Origin: Henriciella sp.
Lineage (GTDB): Bacteria > Pseudomonadota > Alphaproteobacteria > Caulobacterales > Hyphomonadaceae
Direction of reading: 5' to 3'
Assembly: GCA_017642885.1 (NCBI GenBank)
Contig: JAEPOM010000001.1
Span: 124,001 to 188,000, forward strand
Length of the DNA: 64,000 nucleotides
The stretch's first letter is position 1. Each line of letters starts with the position of its first letter. Positions 1 to 8,500 of this stretch are shown piece by piece. Position numbers and translations under genes: made by a program. The notes under the pieces were generated by a model. That model had not been told where the DNA came from. It saw only the letters and a list, made by a program, of their open reading frames with translations, and did no database searches.

Positions 1-54
1 CAGCGGGCGCGGCGCATCTTGCGACATGTCGGAAGCAGCAAATAAATCGGTCAT
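1..54 (-). CDS. N-terminal fragment of a gene running off the window, possibly rarA
   Basis: Reading leftward from an ATG at 54, 18 codons stay open to the window edge and give MTDLFAASDMSQDAPRPL. The pattern DLF, a short variable stretch, then an APRPL-like segment resembles the start of RarA/MgsA, the AAA+ replication-associated recombination protein, whose N-terminus usually continues ADRLRP. Only the extreme N-terminus is visible, so no Walker motif can be checked. The gene would be divergent from cobB. The identity is inferred from a short match and could be another ATPase or helicase with a similar start. Confidence 0.4.
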   Translation of the reverse strand, partial: MTDLFAASDMSQDAPRPL

Positions 55-261
55 CGTCTTTGGCTTAGCCGCGCATTCTTGGTTTGATAAGAACTCGATT
101 GCCAGCCTTCGCCTACAAGCGCAAGAACATACAAAGAACAATCGACTTTGCTGCGTTATCGGCGTCCTGAAAGTGATTTTGAGACACCGGCGTCTTGTCC
201 CTTATTTGCGTCACACCTAAGCAGAAGCATGCGGGACGCCGAGAATCGAAAGACTTCAGAT

Positions 262-1557
262 ATGGCAAAGGGACTCGTCGTCGCTGCACCGCATTCTGGC
301 AGCGGGAAAACCGTTTTCACGATGGGGCTCGCCGCGGCCCTCAAAGCTCGCGGTCAAAGGCTGCAGATCGCTAAAGGCGGGCCCGGTTATATCGACCCGC
401 AATTTCTCTCAGCTGCGATTGATCAACCTTGTTTCAATCTCGACAAGTGGGCGATGGGCGATGCGCAGCTGCGCGCCCGCGTCGGCGCCATCGCCATGAC
501 CGCAGACTTTCTTCTGATTGAGGGCATGATGGGCATGTTCGACGGTGCCGCTGGGATGAACGGTTCCACCGCGGATCTCGCAGACACATTGAACCTCCCA
601 GTCTTGCTGGTTGTTGATGCGAGCGGACAAGCCCAATCCATTGCAGCTCTCGTGCATGGATTTGCGACCTTGCGAGATCGCCCCAAGCTATGCGGCGTGG
701 TCGCGACGCGGGTGGGTAGCGAACGGCATGGTGACATGCTGGCTGACGCTGTCCGTGAGATCGGTGTGCCGTTTTATGGCGCTGTTCAGAGGTCGGAGGC
801 CCTGACGATCCCGTCACGCCATCTCGGGCTCGTTCAAGCCACAGAGCATATGTCACAAAGCACGTTGATCGAGGCCGCGAGAGAAGTCGTGGAGCGCGAT
901 GTCGACGTTTCAGGTCTCTGGGAAGCTGCCTGTGACGTGCGAGCGACGGGGCAGGTTAAACCGCTCCCGCCGCTTGGCCAACGTATCGCTGTCGCCCGTG
1001 ATATTGCTTTCAGCTTTTGCTATCCGCACGTGCTCTGGGATTGGCGCCGAAGGGGCGCCGAAATCGAGTTTTTCTCTCCTCTGGCCAATGAGGCGCCGTC
1101 AGACCTTTGTGATGCCGTTTATCTCCCAGGCGGATATCCTGAATTGCATGGCGAAAAGCTCGCTAATGCAGACAAGTTCATCGCCGGCCTGCAAAAAGCG
1201 GCGGCGCGGCGCGCGCTCATTTACGGAGAATGCGGAGGTTTCATGGTCCTCGGAAAAGCCCTTATCGGTGCGGACGGCACTTCCCACACAATGACTGGAT
1301 TATTGGGACATGTGACGAGCTTCGCTGACCGGAAAATGCACCTGGGCTATCGCGAACTCTCACCACTGGGTGATGCCCCCTGGAGCGGCACTTTGAGCGG
1401 TCATGAGTTTCACTACTCGGTCCTCACGGATGCCGGAACCGATGCGCCGCTGTTTGAATGCGTGGATGCCCGAGGCACCGACCTCGGCAAGTCCGGTGGT
1501 CAGCGCGGCTCGGTGATGGGCTCATACATGCACATCATCGACCACCGTCCGAACTAG
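262..1557 (+). CDS. cobB: Cobyrinate a,c-diamide synthase (CobB/CbiA)
   Basis: ATP- and glutamine-dependent amidation of the a and c side chains of cobyrinate in cobalamin synthesis. The 431-residue product has an N-terminal P-loop-like ATP site (PHSGSGKT, residues 10-17), the family signature NLDKWAM, and a C-terminal class I glutamine amidotransferase-like half with the nucleophile region YGECGGFMVLG and the late motif GHEFHYS. The reading frame is open from 148, but the family begins at MAKGLVVAAPHSG, so ATG 262 is chosen; ATG 229 is an alternative. The usual KxGPDYIDP motif reads KGGPGYIDP, with Gly42 where Asp is expected. No other cob gene and no B12 riboswitch was seen nearby. The stop codon overlaps that of the convergent protease gene. 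Confidence 0.88.
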   Translation: MAKGLVVAAPHSGSGKTVFTMGLAAALKARGQRLQIAKGGPGYIDPQFLSAAIDQPCFNLDKWAMGDAQLRARVGAIAMTADFLLIEGMMGMFDGAAGMNGSTADLADTLNLPVLLVVDASGQAQSIAALVHGFATLRDRPKLCGVVATRVGSERHGDMLADAVREIGVPFYGAVQRSEALTIPSRHLGLVQATEHMSQSTLIEAAREVVERDVDVSGLWEAACDVRATGQVKPLPPLGQRIAVARDIAFSFCYPHVLWDWRRRGAEIEFFSPLANEAPSDLCDAVYLPGGYPELHGEKLANADKFIAGLQKAAARRALIYGECGGFMVLGKALIGADGTSHTMTGLLGHVTSFADRKMHLGYRELSPLGDAPWSGTLSGHEFHYSVLTDAGTDAPLFECVDARGTDLGKSGGQRGSVMGSYMHIIDHRPN

Positions 1558-2972
1558 ATTGTTACGCTGCCGCTGATTTTACGACCATTGCGTTCAATCT
1601 CGATATCCCATTGGCCGGGATCGCGGTCGAGCGCTTCGTTGAGATCCTCAATTGTCTCGATCGGGCGGCCATCGATTTGCGTGATGATGTCGCGAGGCTG
1701 CACGATGCGCATCCGATAGGCTCGGCGAGACATCCGCGTGACCAGAATACCGCTGGCAAATGAGTCTGCATAACCAATCTCTTCCGCCAGGCGCGGTGAG
1801 AGCTCAACCACTTCGACGCCGGCAAAAGGATGGCGACCATCCAGCAGCACGCGCTCGGCTTCGCTGGCGCCCGGTGGCGGGGCCAAACGGGTCAGGATCG
1901 TCTGCTCGTTGCCGCCGCGCAGGACTTTGAGCGCCACATCTTCACCCGGTGATTTGGTCGCGGCGAGGAATTTCAAGCCGCGTTCGTCGAATACTTCTCT
2001 GTCATCAATGGTCAGCACAAGATCGCCGCGTCGAAGCCCGGCCTTATCTGCGGGACCGTCTTCGTAGACTTCCGAGACAATCACTCCGAGCGGGCGGTCC
2101 AGCCCCTGCGCCTTCGCGATGTCGAACGTGACTGACTGGCCTTTCAGCCCGAGCCAAGGCCGTACAATTGTGCCTTCATTGACCGCTGCATCCACGACGC
2201 GACGAACCATCTCAGACGGGATCGCGAAACCAATTCCGTTAGACCCGCCCGAGCGGGAGAAGATCGCGGTATTGATCCCGACCAGCTCGCCGCGTGTATT
2301 GACCAGCGCGCCGCCCGAATTGCCAGGGTTCACAGCCGCATCGGTCTGCAGGAAGAAAGCATAGTCAGACACTCCGACATCGGTCCGCGCGGTGGCGGAA
2401 ATAATTCCGGTCGTGACCGTCTGGCCGACGCCGAACGGGTTCCCTACAGCAAGGACCAGATCGCCAACTTCAACGTCTCGGGTATCGGCATATTCAAGTA
2501 TTGGGAGCTCTGCGCCTTCCACGTCTGCGCGCAGAACGGCAAGGTCTGTGCGCTCGTCGGCCAGGATGAGTTCAGCTGGATACTCGCGCCGATCTGCCAG
2601 CACGATGACAATCTCATCTGCACCGTCAATGACGTGGTTATTGGTGACGATAATGCCGTCGTCGCCCATGATCACGCCTGACCCGAGCGAACTCTGCGTG
2701 CGCGGTCCGCCAAACCGGTTGCCGAACATCATTTCCTGGATCGAGGCCCGTCGTTGCACTGTCTTCTTGGTGTACACATTGACCACGGCAGGTGAGACGT
2801 CCTTCACGAGAGGCGCGTAAGACAGCTCGATCTGCGCCTGAGTCTCGGGAACAGTTTTCTCCCAGAAACTCTGGGCGGTTGCGGCGCCATAGAGTGGGCT
2901 CACAAGCAGCAGAACCAGGGCCGCCAGGACGAGAAGAACGGCGACCAGAAACTTCGATACGTGTTTTGTCAT
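1554..2972 (-). CDS. Periplasmic DegP/Do-type serine protease
   Basis: HtrA-family protease and chaperone of the periplasm. From ATG 2972 the protein has 472 residues: an uncleaved or cleavable hydrophobic N-terminal segment (residues 8-27), a trypsin-like domain with His113 (NNHVID), Asp143 (DLAVL) and Ser219 (NPGNSGGALVN), then two PDZ domains, the second ending near the C-terminus. Size and domain order match DegP/DegQ. The frame continues upstream to 3026, and ATG 2990 (MIYLES) is a second possible start; neither has a strong ribosome site. The stop overlaps the cobB stop in a shared CTAG. DegP versus DegQ versus MucD cannot be settled from the sequence alone. Confidence 0.9.
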   Translation of the reverse strand: MTKHVSKFLVAVLLVLAALVLLLVSPLYGAATAQSFWEKTVPETQAQIELSYAPLVKDVSPAVVNVYTKKTVQRRASIQEMMFGNRFGGPRTQSSLGSGVIMGDDGIIVTNNHVIDGADEIVIVLADRREYPAELILADERTDLAVLRADVEGAELPILEYADTRDVEVGDLVLAVGNPFGVGQTVTTGIISATARTDVGVSDYAFFLQTDAAVNPGNSGGALVNTRGELVGINTAIFSRSGGSNGIGFAIPSEMVRRVVDAAVNEGTIVRPWLGLKGQSVTFDIAKAQGLDRPLGVIVSEVYEDGPADKAGLRRGDLVLTIDDREVFDERGLKFLAATKSPGEDVALKVLRGGNEQTILTRLAPPPGASEAERVLLDGRHPFAGVEVVELSPRLAEEIGYADSFASGILVTRMSRRAYRMRIVQPRDIITQIDGRPIETIEDLNEALDRDPGQWDIEIERNGRKISGSVTI

Positions 2973-3081
2973 GGATTCTAGATAGATCATGAATATGGCT
3001 CTATTCCGGCGCCGGGACGGAGGCAATTGGGCGGAGATGACATTTCAGTTAGATATCTGATTTCACACCAGAAAATGACTG

Positions 3082-4524
3082 CTAATCGAACTCTTTTCCT
3101 GCCAACGCAGCCAGGTTCCTGGCATGATCCTCCCGGCTGATCCGGTAGAAACTGATCGCCAGCATCATAAGCATCCAGACGGTCAGCAGAGTCGCCGCAT
3201 ACCCGAACCCGAGTTTCGCGACAGAATCAGCACTCGCATCTTCAGGTCGAATCCCCGGCGCGATCGTCGCGAAGGCGAGAATGAAGGACGCCGTCATAAC
3301 ACCAATTCCTTGCGAGAGTTTGCGAATGAACGTGATACCCGCGAAGAATGTCCCTTCGGATCGACGACCGGTTTTGAGCTCGCTCTCCTCTACAATATCG
3401 GTCACCATCGCAGCGGCCAGCATCTGGTAAGCGATGATCAGCGCGATATCAAAAACAGTCACAACGAGAACGATGTAAAACAGCTCAGGCGTGCCGTTCT
3501 CAGGCAGCAGTCCAAGCAATCTCGCAAAGACCGGTGCGGGCGCGAGCGTAAAGGCGAGCAATCCGATAATGATCGCAGCGCGTTTCTTTCCCCAGACACG
3601 CCCCGCCATTGGCGCCAGGATCAGGGCCATAATCGCTGACAGGTAGACAGCAAAAGTCAGGATCGCGATCTGATCGCCGGTAAAGTTCCAGAAGAACCCA
3701 TTTATGTACTGATTGAGCGTTGCCGATATGCCGGTCGCGAGAAGCCCGAACAATGTTGCCACAAACAAGGCCCGAAAAGACGGATTGGACAGGGTCTCCC
3801 AAATCTCGGAAAATATCTTGCCGACGGTTAAGTCCCGTTCAGGAGGTGGGCTTTTCAAATGTGGGATGCGGTGATGCGTCCCGAGTGCTGTGATCATAAT
3901 CGCGACGAAAATCGACGACGCCCCGACTAATCCATAGAGGTGCCAGCCCGGCAAATGAAAGAACCCTTGAGGATCGCCTTCACTCGGTTGGAGGAAGACG
4001 GCGAACAACATGACCTGGACCGTCAGTCCACCAACCCAGGCAAAGAAGTATCGAAACGACATCAAAGACGTGCGGACGTCATAGTCTTGCGAGAGCTCTG
4101 CTGACAGGCTGAGGCTAGGCACTTCGAACAAGGTGTACCCCACGCGGACGATAATCGTCAGCGTCAGCAACCACAGGAACAAGGGTTGACCTTCGAGACC
4201 CGTCGGCGGGTTCCAAACAAAGAAGTAAGCGACGGTTGCCGGTATTGCGGCGGCATACAGAAATGGATGCCGACGCCCCATGCTGGATCTCAGATTGTCG
4301 GACCAATAGCCAACAATCGGATCCGAAACCGCATCTACGATCAGCGCGATCCAGATCGCTGCTGCTACCCAAAGCCCCGGCAGCCCCAGAACCTGACTGT
4401 AAAACAGCAACAGGACATAATCGAACCCGTTATTCTTAATCCCGCCAGCGGCGCCCCCAACGCCATAAGCCATTCGCGTGAACAGCCCGGGCTTCGGCCC
4501 GGTCGCGCTTGCAGTATTTGTCAT
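3082..4524 (-). CDS. GPH-family (MelB-like) sugar:cation symporter, copy 2
   Basis: Twelve-helix inner-membrane transporter of the glycoside-pentoside-hexuronide:cation family within the MFS; 480 residues. The N-terminus has the family block KNNGFDYVLLLFYSQVLG followed by DAVSDPIVGYWSDN and RRHPFLYAAA, which in MelB-like proteins includes the cation-site acidic residues of helix 2 and the loop 2-3 signature. It lies 69 bases downstream of a closely similar gene (4594-6042), so the two are probably a tandem duplication in one operon. GGAG precedes the ATG. The substrate is unknown. In alphaproteobacteria such genes often serve uptake of sugars or sugar acids, but the acyl-CoA dehydrogenase upstream hints at an organic acid or conjugate instead. 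Confidence 0.87.
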   Translation of the reverse strand: MTNTASATGPKPGLFTRMAYGVGGAAGGIKNNGFDYVLLLFYSQVLGLPGLWVAAAIWIALIVDAVSDPIVGYWSDNLRSSMGRRHPFLYAAAIPATVAYFFVWNPPTGLEGQPLFLWLLTLTIIVRVGYTLFEVPSLSLSAELSQDYDVRTSLMSFRYFFAWVGGLTVQVMLFAVFLQPSEGDPQGFFHLPGWHLYGLVGASSIFVAIMITALGTHHRIPHLKSPPPERDLTVGKIFSEIWETLSNPSFRALFVATLFGLLATGISATLNQYINGFFWNFTGDQIAILTFAVYLSAIMALILAPMAGRVWGKKRAAIIIGLLAFTLAPAPVFARLLGLLPENGTPELFYIVLVVTVFDIALIIAYQMLAAAMVTDIVEESELKTGRRSEGTFFAGITFIRKLSQGIGVMTASFILAFATIAPGIRPEDASADSVAKLGFGYAATLLTVWMLMMLAISFYRISREDHARNLAALAGKEFD

Positions 4525-4593
4525 CTGAACTCCACGTTGTGGTGCGGAGGGTCATCAGCCACCCTCGCCTTTAGCCATAACAGGCTGACCGGT

Positions 4594-6042
4594 TTACTCA
4601 ACATCGCTGACGGCCTGACGATTTTGCTTAAGCGCCTCAAGATTCGCCTCGTGATCTTCGCGGGTGATCCGGTATCGGAACAGGAATGCGATCGCGCTGC
4701 CCCAGAGCGCCAAGAGCCCAAGCGAATAGCCGGCCCCGAGAAATTGCAGTGTTTCTTCTGGTAGATCGCCCGGCTGAACGTTGCGCGAAATCTCTGCCGT
4801 GGCCAACACGAGCGAGGCCAAAAACAAGCCGCTCCCGCGCGCCAGTTTTCGCATAAAGCTGATCCCCGCGAAGAAGATCCCTTCGGAGCGACGCCCGGTC
4901 TTCAATTCGGCCTGCTCAACAATATCCGCGATCATCGACGCGGAGAGGATTTGGTACGCAATAATCAATGCCACATCAAAGATCGTGATGACCAGCACCA
5001 ACCAGAACAACGTGTCGCTGCCATTTTGCGGCATCAGATCGAACAGGCGTAGAAGCACCGGAGTGGGGGCGACAGAGAAAGCGATTGCCCCGACAATAAT
5101 CGCGCCGCGCTTCTTTCCGAGGGTTTTCGAAACGATCGGTGCCAGGACCAGCGCAATCGCGGCCGAACCAAACACAGACAAAGTCAGTAGCGAGGTCTGG
5201 GCCGTGGTGAACTCCCAGAAGAACCCATTAATGTAATAGTTCAGCGATGCCGCCACACCCGCCGCCATGAACCCGAACAGCGCTGCGAAAAACAGGCCCT
5301 GGAACGATTTGTTGGAAAGGGTCTCGCCGATCTCACCAAATATGCGCCCAATCGTCATTTTGCGCGCCGCAGGCGGCGTTCGCAGATGTGGAATATGCGA
5401 ATGTGTGCCGACCGCGCAGAGCAGGATGGACGCAACGATCACCACTGCCGCGACGTTGCCATAGGTTTTGTAGCCGTCCAGGTTCAGGAACCCGCTGCCA
5501 TAGGCTTCGGTTTCGACCAGCAGGAACATCAGCGTATAGGACGCCATCGCCACGCCGCCGACCCAGCCGAACACATAGCGGAATGACAGGAATGACGTGC
5601 GTTCGTCATAATCATCGGTCAGTTCGGCAACCAACGCGCTGCTCGGCACCTCATAGAACGTGTAGGCCACTCGCGTCGCGATGGTCACAAAGAGCAAATA
5701 GGGAAACAGCGCGTTCCCGGTCAAACCAGCCGGAGGGTTCCAGGCCATGATGTAAATCAGACCCACCGGAAGTGCGGCGGCGTACATGAAGGGGTGACGC
5801 CTACCGAAACGGGTTTTGATATTGTCTGACCAGTACCCAACTAGTGGATCGGTGATGCCATCGACAAACATGGCGATCATCAAGGCCGCGCCAACCAGCG
5901 CGAAATCGATCCCGAGCACCTGACTGTAATAGAAAAGCAGGAAGTACTCGAACCCGTTATTCTTTATGCCATTGGCGGCGGCGCCGGATCCATAAGCAAG
6001 CTTTGTCCAGAACCCGGGTTTGCGCGCGGTCGCCTCGGTCAT
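4594..6042 (-). CDS. GPH-family (MelB-like) sugar:cation symporter, copy 1
   Basis: Paralogue of the next gene downstream; 482 residues with the same N-terminal block (KNNGFEYFLLFYYSQVLG), DGITDPLVGYWSDN and RRHPFMYAAAL. Both copies share the C-terminal segment AELKTGRRSEG..FFAGI and end with YRI(T/S)REDH. Very good ribosome site (AGGAGG) before ATG 6042. It follows the acyl-CoA dehydrogenase gene by 59 bases on the same strand, so a polycistronic unit ABM protein - acyl-CoA dehydrogenase - symporter 1 - symporter 2 is likely. Family assignment is firm; the solute is not known. Confidence 0.88.
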   Translation of the reverse strand: MTEATARKPGFWTKLAYGSGAAANGIKNNGFEYFLLFYYSQVLGIDFALVGAALMIAMFVDGITDPLVGYWSDNIKTRFGRRHPFMYAAALPVGLIYIMAWNPPAGLTGNALFPYLLFVTIATRVAYTFYEVPSSALVAELTDDYDERTSFLSFRYVFGWVGGVAMASYTLMFLLVETEAYGSGFLNLDGYKTYGNVAAVVIVASILLCAVGTHSHIPHLRTPPAARKMTIGRIFGEIGETLSNKSFQGLFFAALFGFMAAGVAASLNYYINGFFWEFTTAQTSLLTLSVFGSAAIALVLAPIVSKTLGKKRGAIIVGAIAFSVAPTPVLLRLFDLMPQNGSDTLFWLVLVITIFDVALIIAYQILSASMIADIVEQAELKTGRRSEGIFFAGISFMRKLARGSGLFLASLVLATAEISRNVQPGDLPEETLQFLGAGYSLGLLALWGSAIAFLFRYRITREDHEANLEALKQNRQAVSDVE

Positions 6043-6101
6043 ACGTCCTCCTAAAAAAGGCGGCGGGCTTCTATACGGCCCGCTCGCACAAGATCTCGGG
6101 T

Positions 6102-7325
6102 TTAGAGTCCGAGAACCATTTTCGACATGATGTTGCGCTGGATCTCATTCGATCCGGCATAGATGGATGCCTTGCGATAGTTGAAGTATCGCGGTGCAAC
6201 TGTCGCCGCATGTTCGGGTGTTGCGAGATCGCTATTCGCGCCCGCTCGCGCCACCGCGAACATGTCCTGGACAAAGGGTGCCGCATAACCACCTACCGCT
6301 TCAAGGGAGAGCTCGGTAATGGCTTGTTGGACCTCGGATCCGGCGCATTTGAGCATCGAGCTCTCTGGCCCAACGCCTTGTCCCGCTGATAGCGCGGAGA
6401 AGATCCTGAGCTCGGTCGCATTCAACGACTCGATCTTCATTTCCATGGCCGCAATCTTGCGCTGAAAATCGGGATCCATGATCAGCGGCTCGCCGTTCGA
6501 TTGCTCGACACTGGCAAGCTTCTTGGTCTTGGACAGCATGCTCTTGAGACCGGGCGCATAGGCGTTACCGCGTTCGAACTGCAGCAAGTATTTCGCGTAG
6601 GTCCAGCCTTTGTTTTCTTCACCGATCAGAGCGTCATCGATTTTAACGCGGACATCTTCGAAATAGACCTGATTGATCTCTTGCTGGTCGTCCATCGGTC
6701 CATCCAGCGTCGGCAGCGCGGAAATCGAGATACCGGGCAAGTCCATCGGGAAGATCAGAAAGCTGATCCCTTCTTGCGGTTTTCCATCCTTTGCTGTGCG
6801 CACGAGACAGAAAATCCAGTCGGCCCATTGCGCATGCGTGGTCCAGATTTTTGAGCCATTGAGCACATACTCATCGCCGTCGCGCACTGCACTCATCTGA
6901 AGCGATGCGAGGTCGGATCCAGAGCCCGGTTCGGAATAACCCTGACACCACCAGATCTCGGAGCGTTTGATCTTGGGCAAATGCTCGGCTTTCTGGGCGT
7001 CATTGCCAAATGCCATGATCACAGGCGCCACCATCGATTTGCCCATGGGCGACGTCGTTGGTGTGCCGGCGGCAGACATTTCCATGTTCAGAATGTAGCG
7101 CTGCCCGGCGGTGAGGCCTGGTCCGCCAAACTCGTCAGGCCAGTTCACGACGAACCAGTCTTTATCGTCCAGCTGGCGCTGCCATTTGACCATGCCTTCT
7201 TTGTCCAGATAGTTGGTTTTGGACAAGGAATTCTGTCGCCGCATATCTTCAGAATAGTTCTCGGCGATCCAGTCGCGCACCTCTTTTTGAAACGCGAGAT
7301 CTTCAGGGGTGAAAGCGAGATCCAT
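6102..7325 (-). CDS. Acyl-CoA dehydrogenase family protein
   Basis: FAD-dependent alpha,beta-dehydrogenation of an acyl-CoA thioester. At 407 residues it has the usual three-part fold: helical N-domain (MDLAFTPEDLAFQKEVRDW), beta domain with the flavin-contact block WWCQGYSEPGSGSDLASLQ, and C-terminal helical domain ending in SNEIQRNIMSKMVLGL. The middle strand GSKIWTTHAQWADWIFCLVRT is typical of the FadE17/FadE26-like branch rather than of short-chain butyryl enzymes. AGGAG precedes ATG 7325. It is 9 bases downstream of the ABM gene and upstream of the two GPH symporters. Substrate is not deducible; family confidence is high. Confidence 0.9.
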   Translation of the reverse strand: MDLAFTPEDLAFQKEVRDWIAENYSEDMRRQNSLSKTNYLDKEGMVKWQRQLDDKDWFVVNWPDEFGGPGLTAGQRYILNMEMSAAGTPTTSPMGKSMVAPVIMAFGNDAQKAEHLPKIKRSEIWWCQGYSEPGSGSDLASLQMSAVRDGDEYVLNGSKIWTTHAQWADWIFCLVRTAKDGKPQEGISFLIFPMDLPGISISALPTLDGPMDDQQEINQVYFEDVRVKIDDALIGEENKGWTYAKYLLQFERGNAYAPGLKSMLSKTKKLASVEQSNGEPLIMDPDFQRKIAAMEMKIESLNATELRIFSALSAGQGVGPESSMLKCAGSEVQQAITELSLEAVGGYAAPFVQDMFAVARAGANSDLATPEHAATVAPRYFNYRKASIYAGSNEIQRNIMSKMVLGL

Positions 7326-7334
7326 AGTCTGCTC

Positions 7335-7625
7335 CTACTCGACGATGTCGAACATTTCGATTTTCGGAGCCCCGGCCAGACACGCGCCAAGACCAGGCTG
7401 AGCAGCCTTGAAATAATCGGTCTGTCCGTGCGCCTTCAGCGCATCTCCAGACGCGTACTGCTCCATGAAAATGTAAGTCGTCTCGGAGCCCTTAGCCTTG
7501 TACAATTGATAGGTCAGGCAGCCTGGCTCATTCGCTTTGACCTTGGCCATCAAATCCTTGGCTGTGGCTTCAAAATCAGCTTGTTTTCCATCCTGGATTT
7601 CCAGGGTTGCGACGACACCAATCAT
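7335..7625 (-). CDS. Antibiotic biosynthesis monooxygenase (ABM) domain protein
   Basis: Small 96-residue ferredoxin-like (dimeric alpha/beta barrel) protein. Recognised from the pattern VATLEIQDGKQADFEA...EPGCLTYQLYKAKGSETTYIFMEQYASGDALKAH, which is the ABM/YgiN arrangement with the EPGC turn and the E(Q/Y) strand. Members include quinol monooxygenases and many proteins of unknown chemistry. AAGGAG sits correctly before ATG 7625. First gene of the putative operon with the acyl-CoA dehydrogenase and two symporters, so it may act on the same pathway or protect against a by-product. Function otherwise unassigned. Confidence 0.8.
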   Translation of the reverse strand: MIGVVATLEIQDGKQADFEATAKDLMAKVKANEPGCLTYQLYKAKGSETTYIFMEQYASGDALKAHGQTDYFKAAQPGLGACLAGAPKIEMFDIVE

Positions 7626-7732
7626 GGCAGTCTCCTTGTCTGAAACATGTGTGATAGTGACAGTATGGACGTTTACGCGAACGGCAAGCCCTCACCCGGG
7701 GAAAGGGCAAGCAGGATGAGCCAACTGCCAAA

Positions 7733-7763
7733 CGAAAAACACCCGGGGCGGAAGACCCGGGTG
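7733..7763 (-). terminator. Rho-independent terminator after the DUF937 gene region or ABM leader
   Basis: On the minus strand an 8-bp GC-rich stem (CACCCGGG / CCCGGGTG, 7756-7763 with 7740-7747) is followed by a run of T (7735-7739 as A on the plus strand). It lies upstream of the DUF937 start in neither direction: it is between the ABM start (7625) and the DUF937 stop (7805), so it ends the DUF937 transcript before the ABM promoter. Confidence 0.7.
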
Positions 7764-7804
7764 CTCTGATCGGATCCGGACGGATCGCGTGTATTGTCGT
7801 CCGA

Positions 7805-8452
7805 CTATCGGCGTTGTTTCAGAACCATCTCGAAAATGTCGTCCATCGCCGATCCGTCGCGGTCAGCGTCAAACAAGGCGCCGAGCATGCCCAGTCCGTC
7901 ACTTTGCGCCGGCTGCTTTTGCCGCCCGCCGCCGAATAGGCCTCCGAGCAAGCCGCCCAGACCGCCGCTCTGTTGCTGGGGTTGGCGTTGTCCACCGCCG
8001 AGAATTCCAGCGAGCTGAGAAAGCGTGTCGGGTTCCTCGCTCTTTTTCGCCAGCGATCCCATGACCATAGTCGCGACGACGGGAAGCATCTGCTTCAGCA
8101 AATCGTCACCGATACCCGTCTTCTCCGACGCCCGGCTCGCAACCGCACGGCTAACCTCTTTTGAGCCGAGAAGGTGACCGAGAATGCCATTACCTTCATC
8201 ACGGGTCTCGGGACGCCCGAGCAGGCCCGGGTCATCCAGGTAACGTTTGTGAGACCCTTTGTTCAACGCCTCAAGCAAGGATTCTACACCGCCTTGCTTG
8301 CTGGCATTTGATTTCAGGCCAGCCGCCAATGCCGGAATGAGCGCCGACATGGCCTTCTGAGTCATGTCGTCACTGAGACCAAATTGTTGTCCGAGTTGTT
8401 GCTTCGCGGGCTGCGCCTGCGGCCCTGCCAGCAAATCTAATAGTCCTGCCAT
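7805..8452 (-). CDS. DUF937 domain protein
   Basis: 215-residue protein of unknown function. The start MAGLLDLLAGPQAQPAKQQL and the stretch LGQQFGLSDDMTQKAMSALIPALAAGL are characteristic of DUF937, in which a first half-repeat of this kind is followed by a second (here around LLKQMLPVVATMVMGSLAKK). The C-terminal third is Gly/Gln-rich (GGGQRQPQQQSGGLGG LLGGLFGGG) and likely flexible, ending in an acidic short helix. No signal peptide. AGGGGAA precedes the ATG. Monocistronic, between dusA upstream and a terminator downstream. Confidence 0.75.
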   Translation of the reverse strand: MAGLLDLLAGPQAQPAKQQLGQQFGLSDDMTQKAMSALIPALAAGLKSNASKQGGVESLLEALNKGSHKRYLDDPGLLGRPETRDEGNGILGHLLGSKEVSRAVASRASEKTGIGDDLLKQMLPVVATMVMGSLAKKSEEPDTLSQLAGILGGGQRQPQQQSGGLGGLLGGLFGGGRQKQPAQSDGLGMLGALFDADRDGSAMDDIFEMVLKQRR

Positions 8453-8500
8453 CGTGTTCCCCTTTGTTGCAGACCTGGAACCTAAGCTTTGCAGTCCGGA

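Noticed and set aside
55-261. Cobalamin riboswitch or promoter upstream of cobB
   Set aside because: No B12-box-like sequence could be identified in this 207-base gap, and no other structured element stood out. Absence here is by eye only.
148-261. Upstream start for cobB at 148
   Set aside because: The extension is arginine-rich and unlike the family; the motif order begins at MAKGLVVAAP, so ATG 262 is used.
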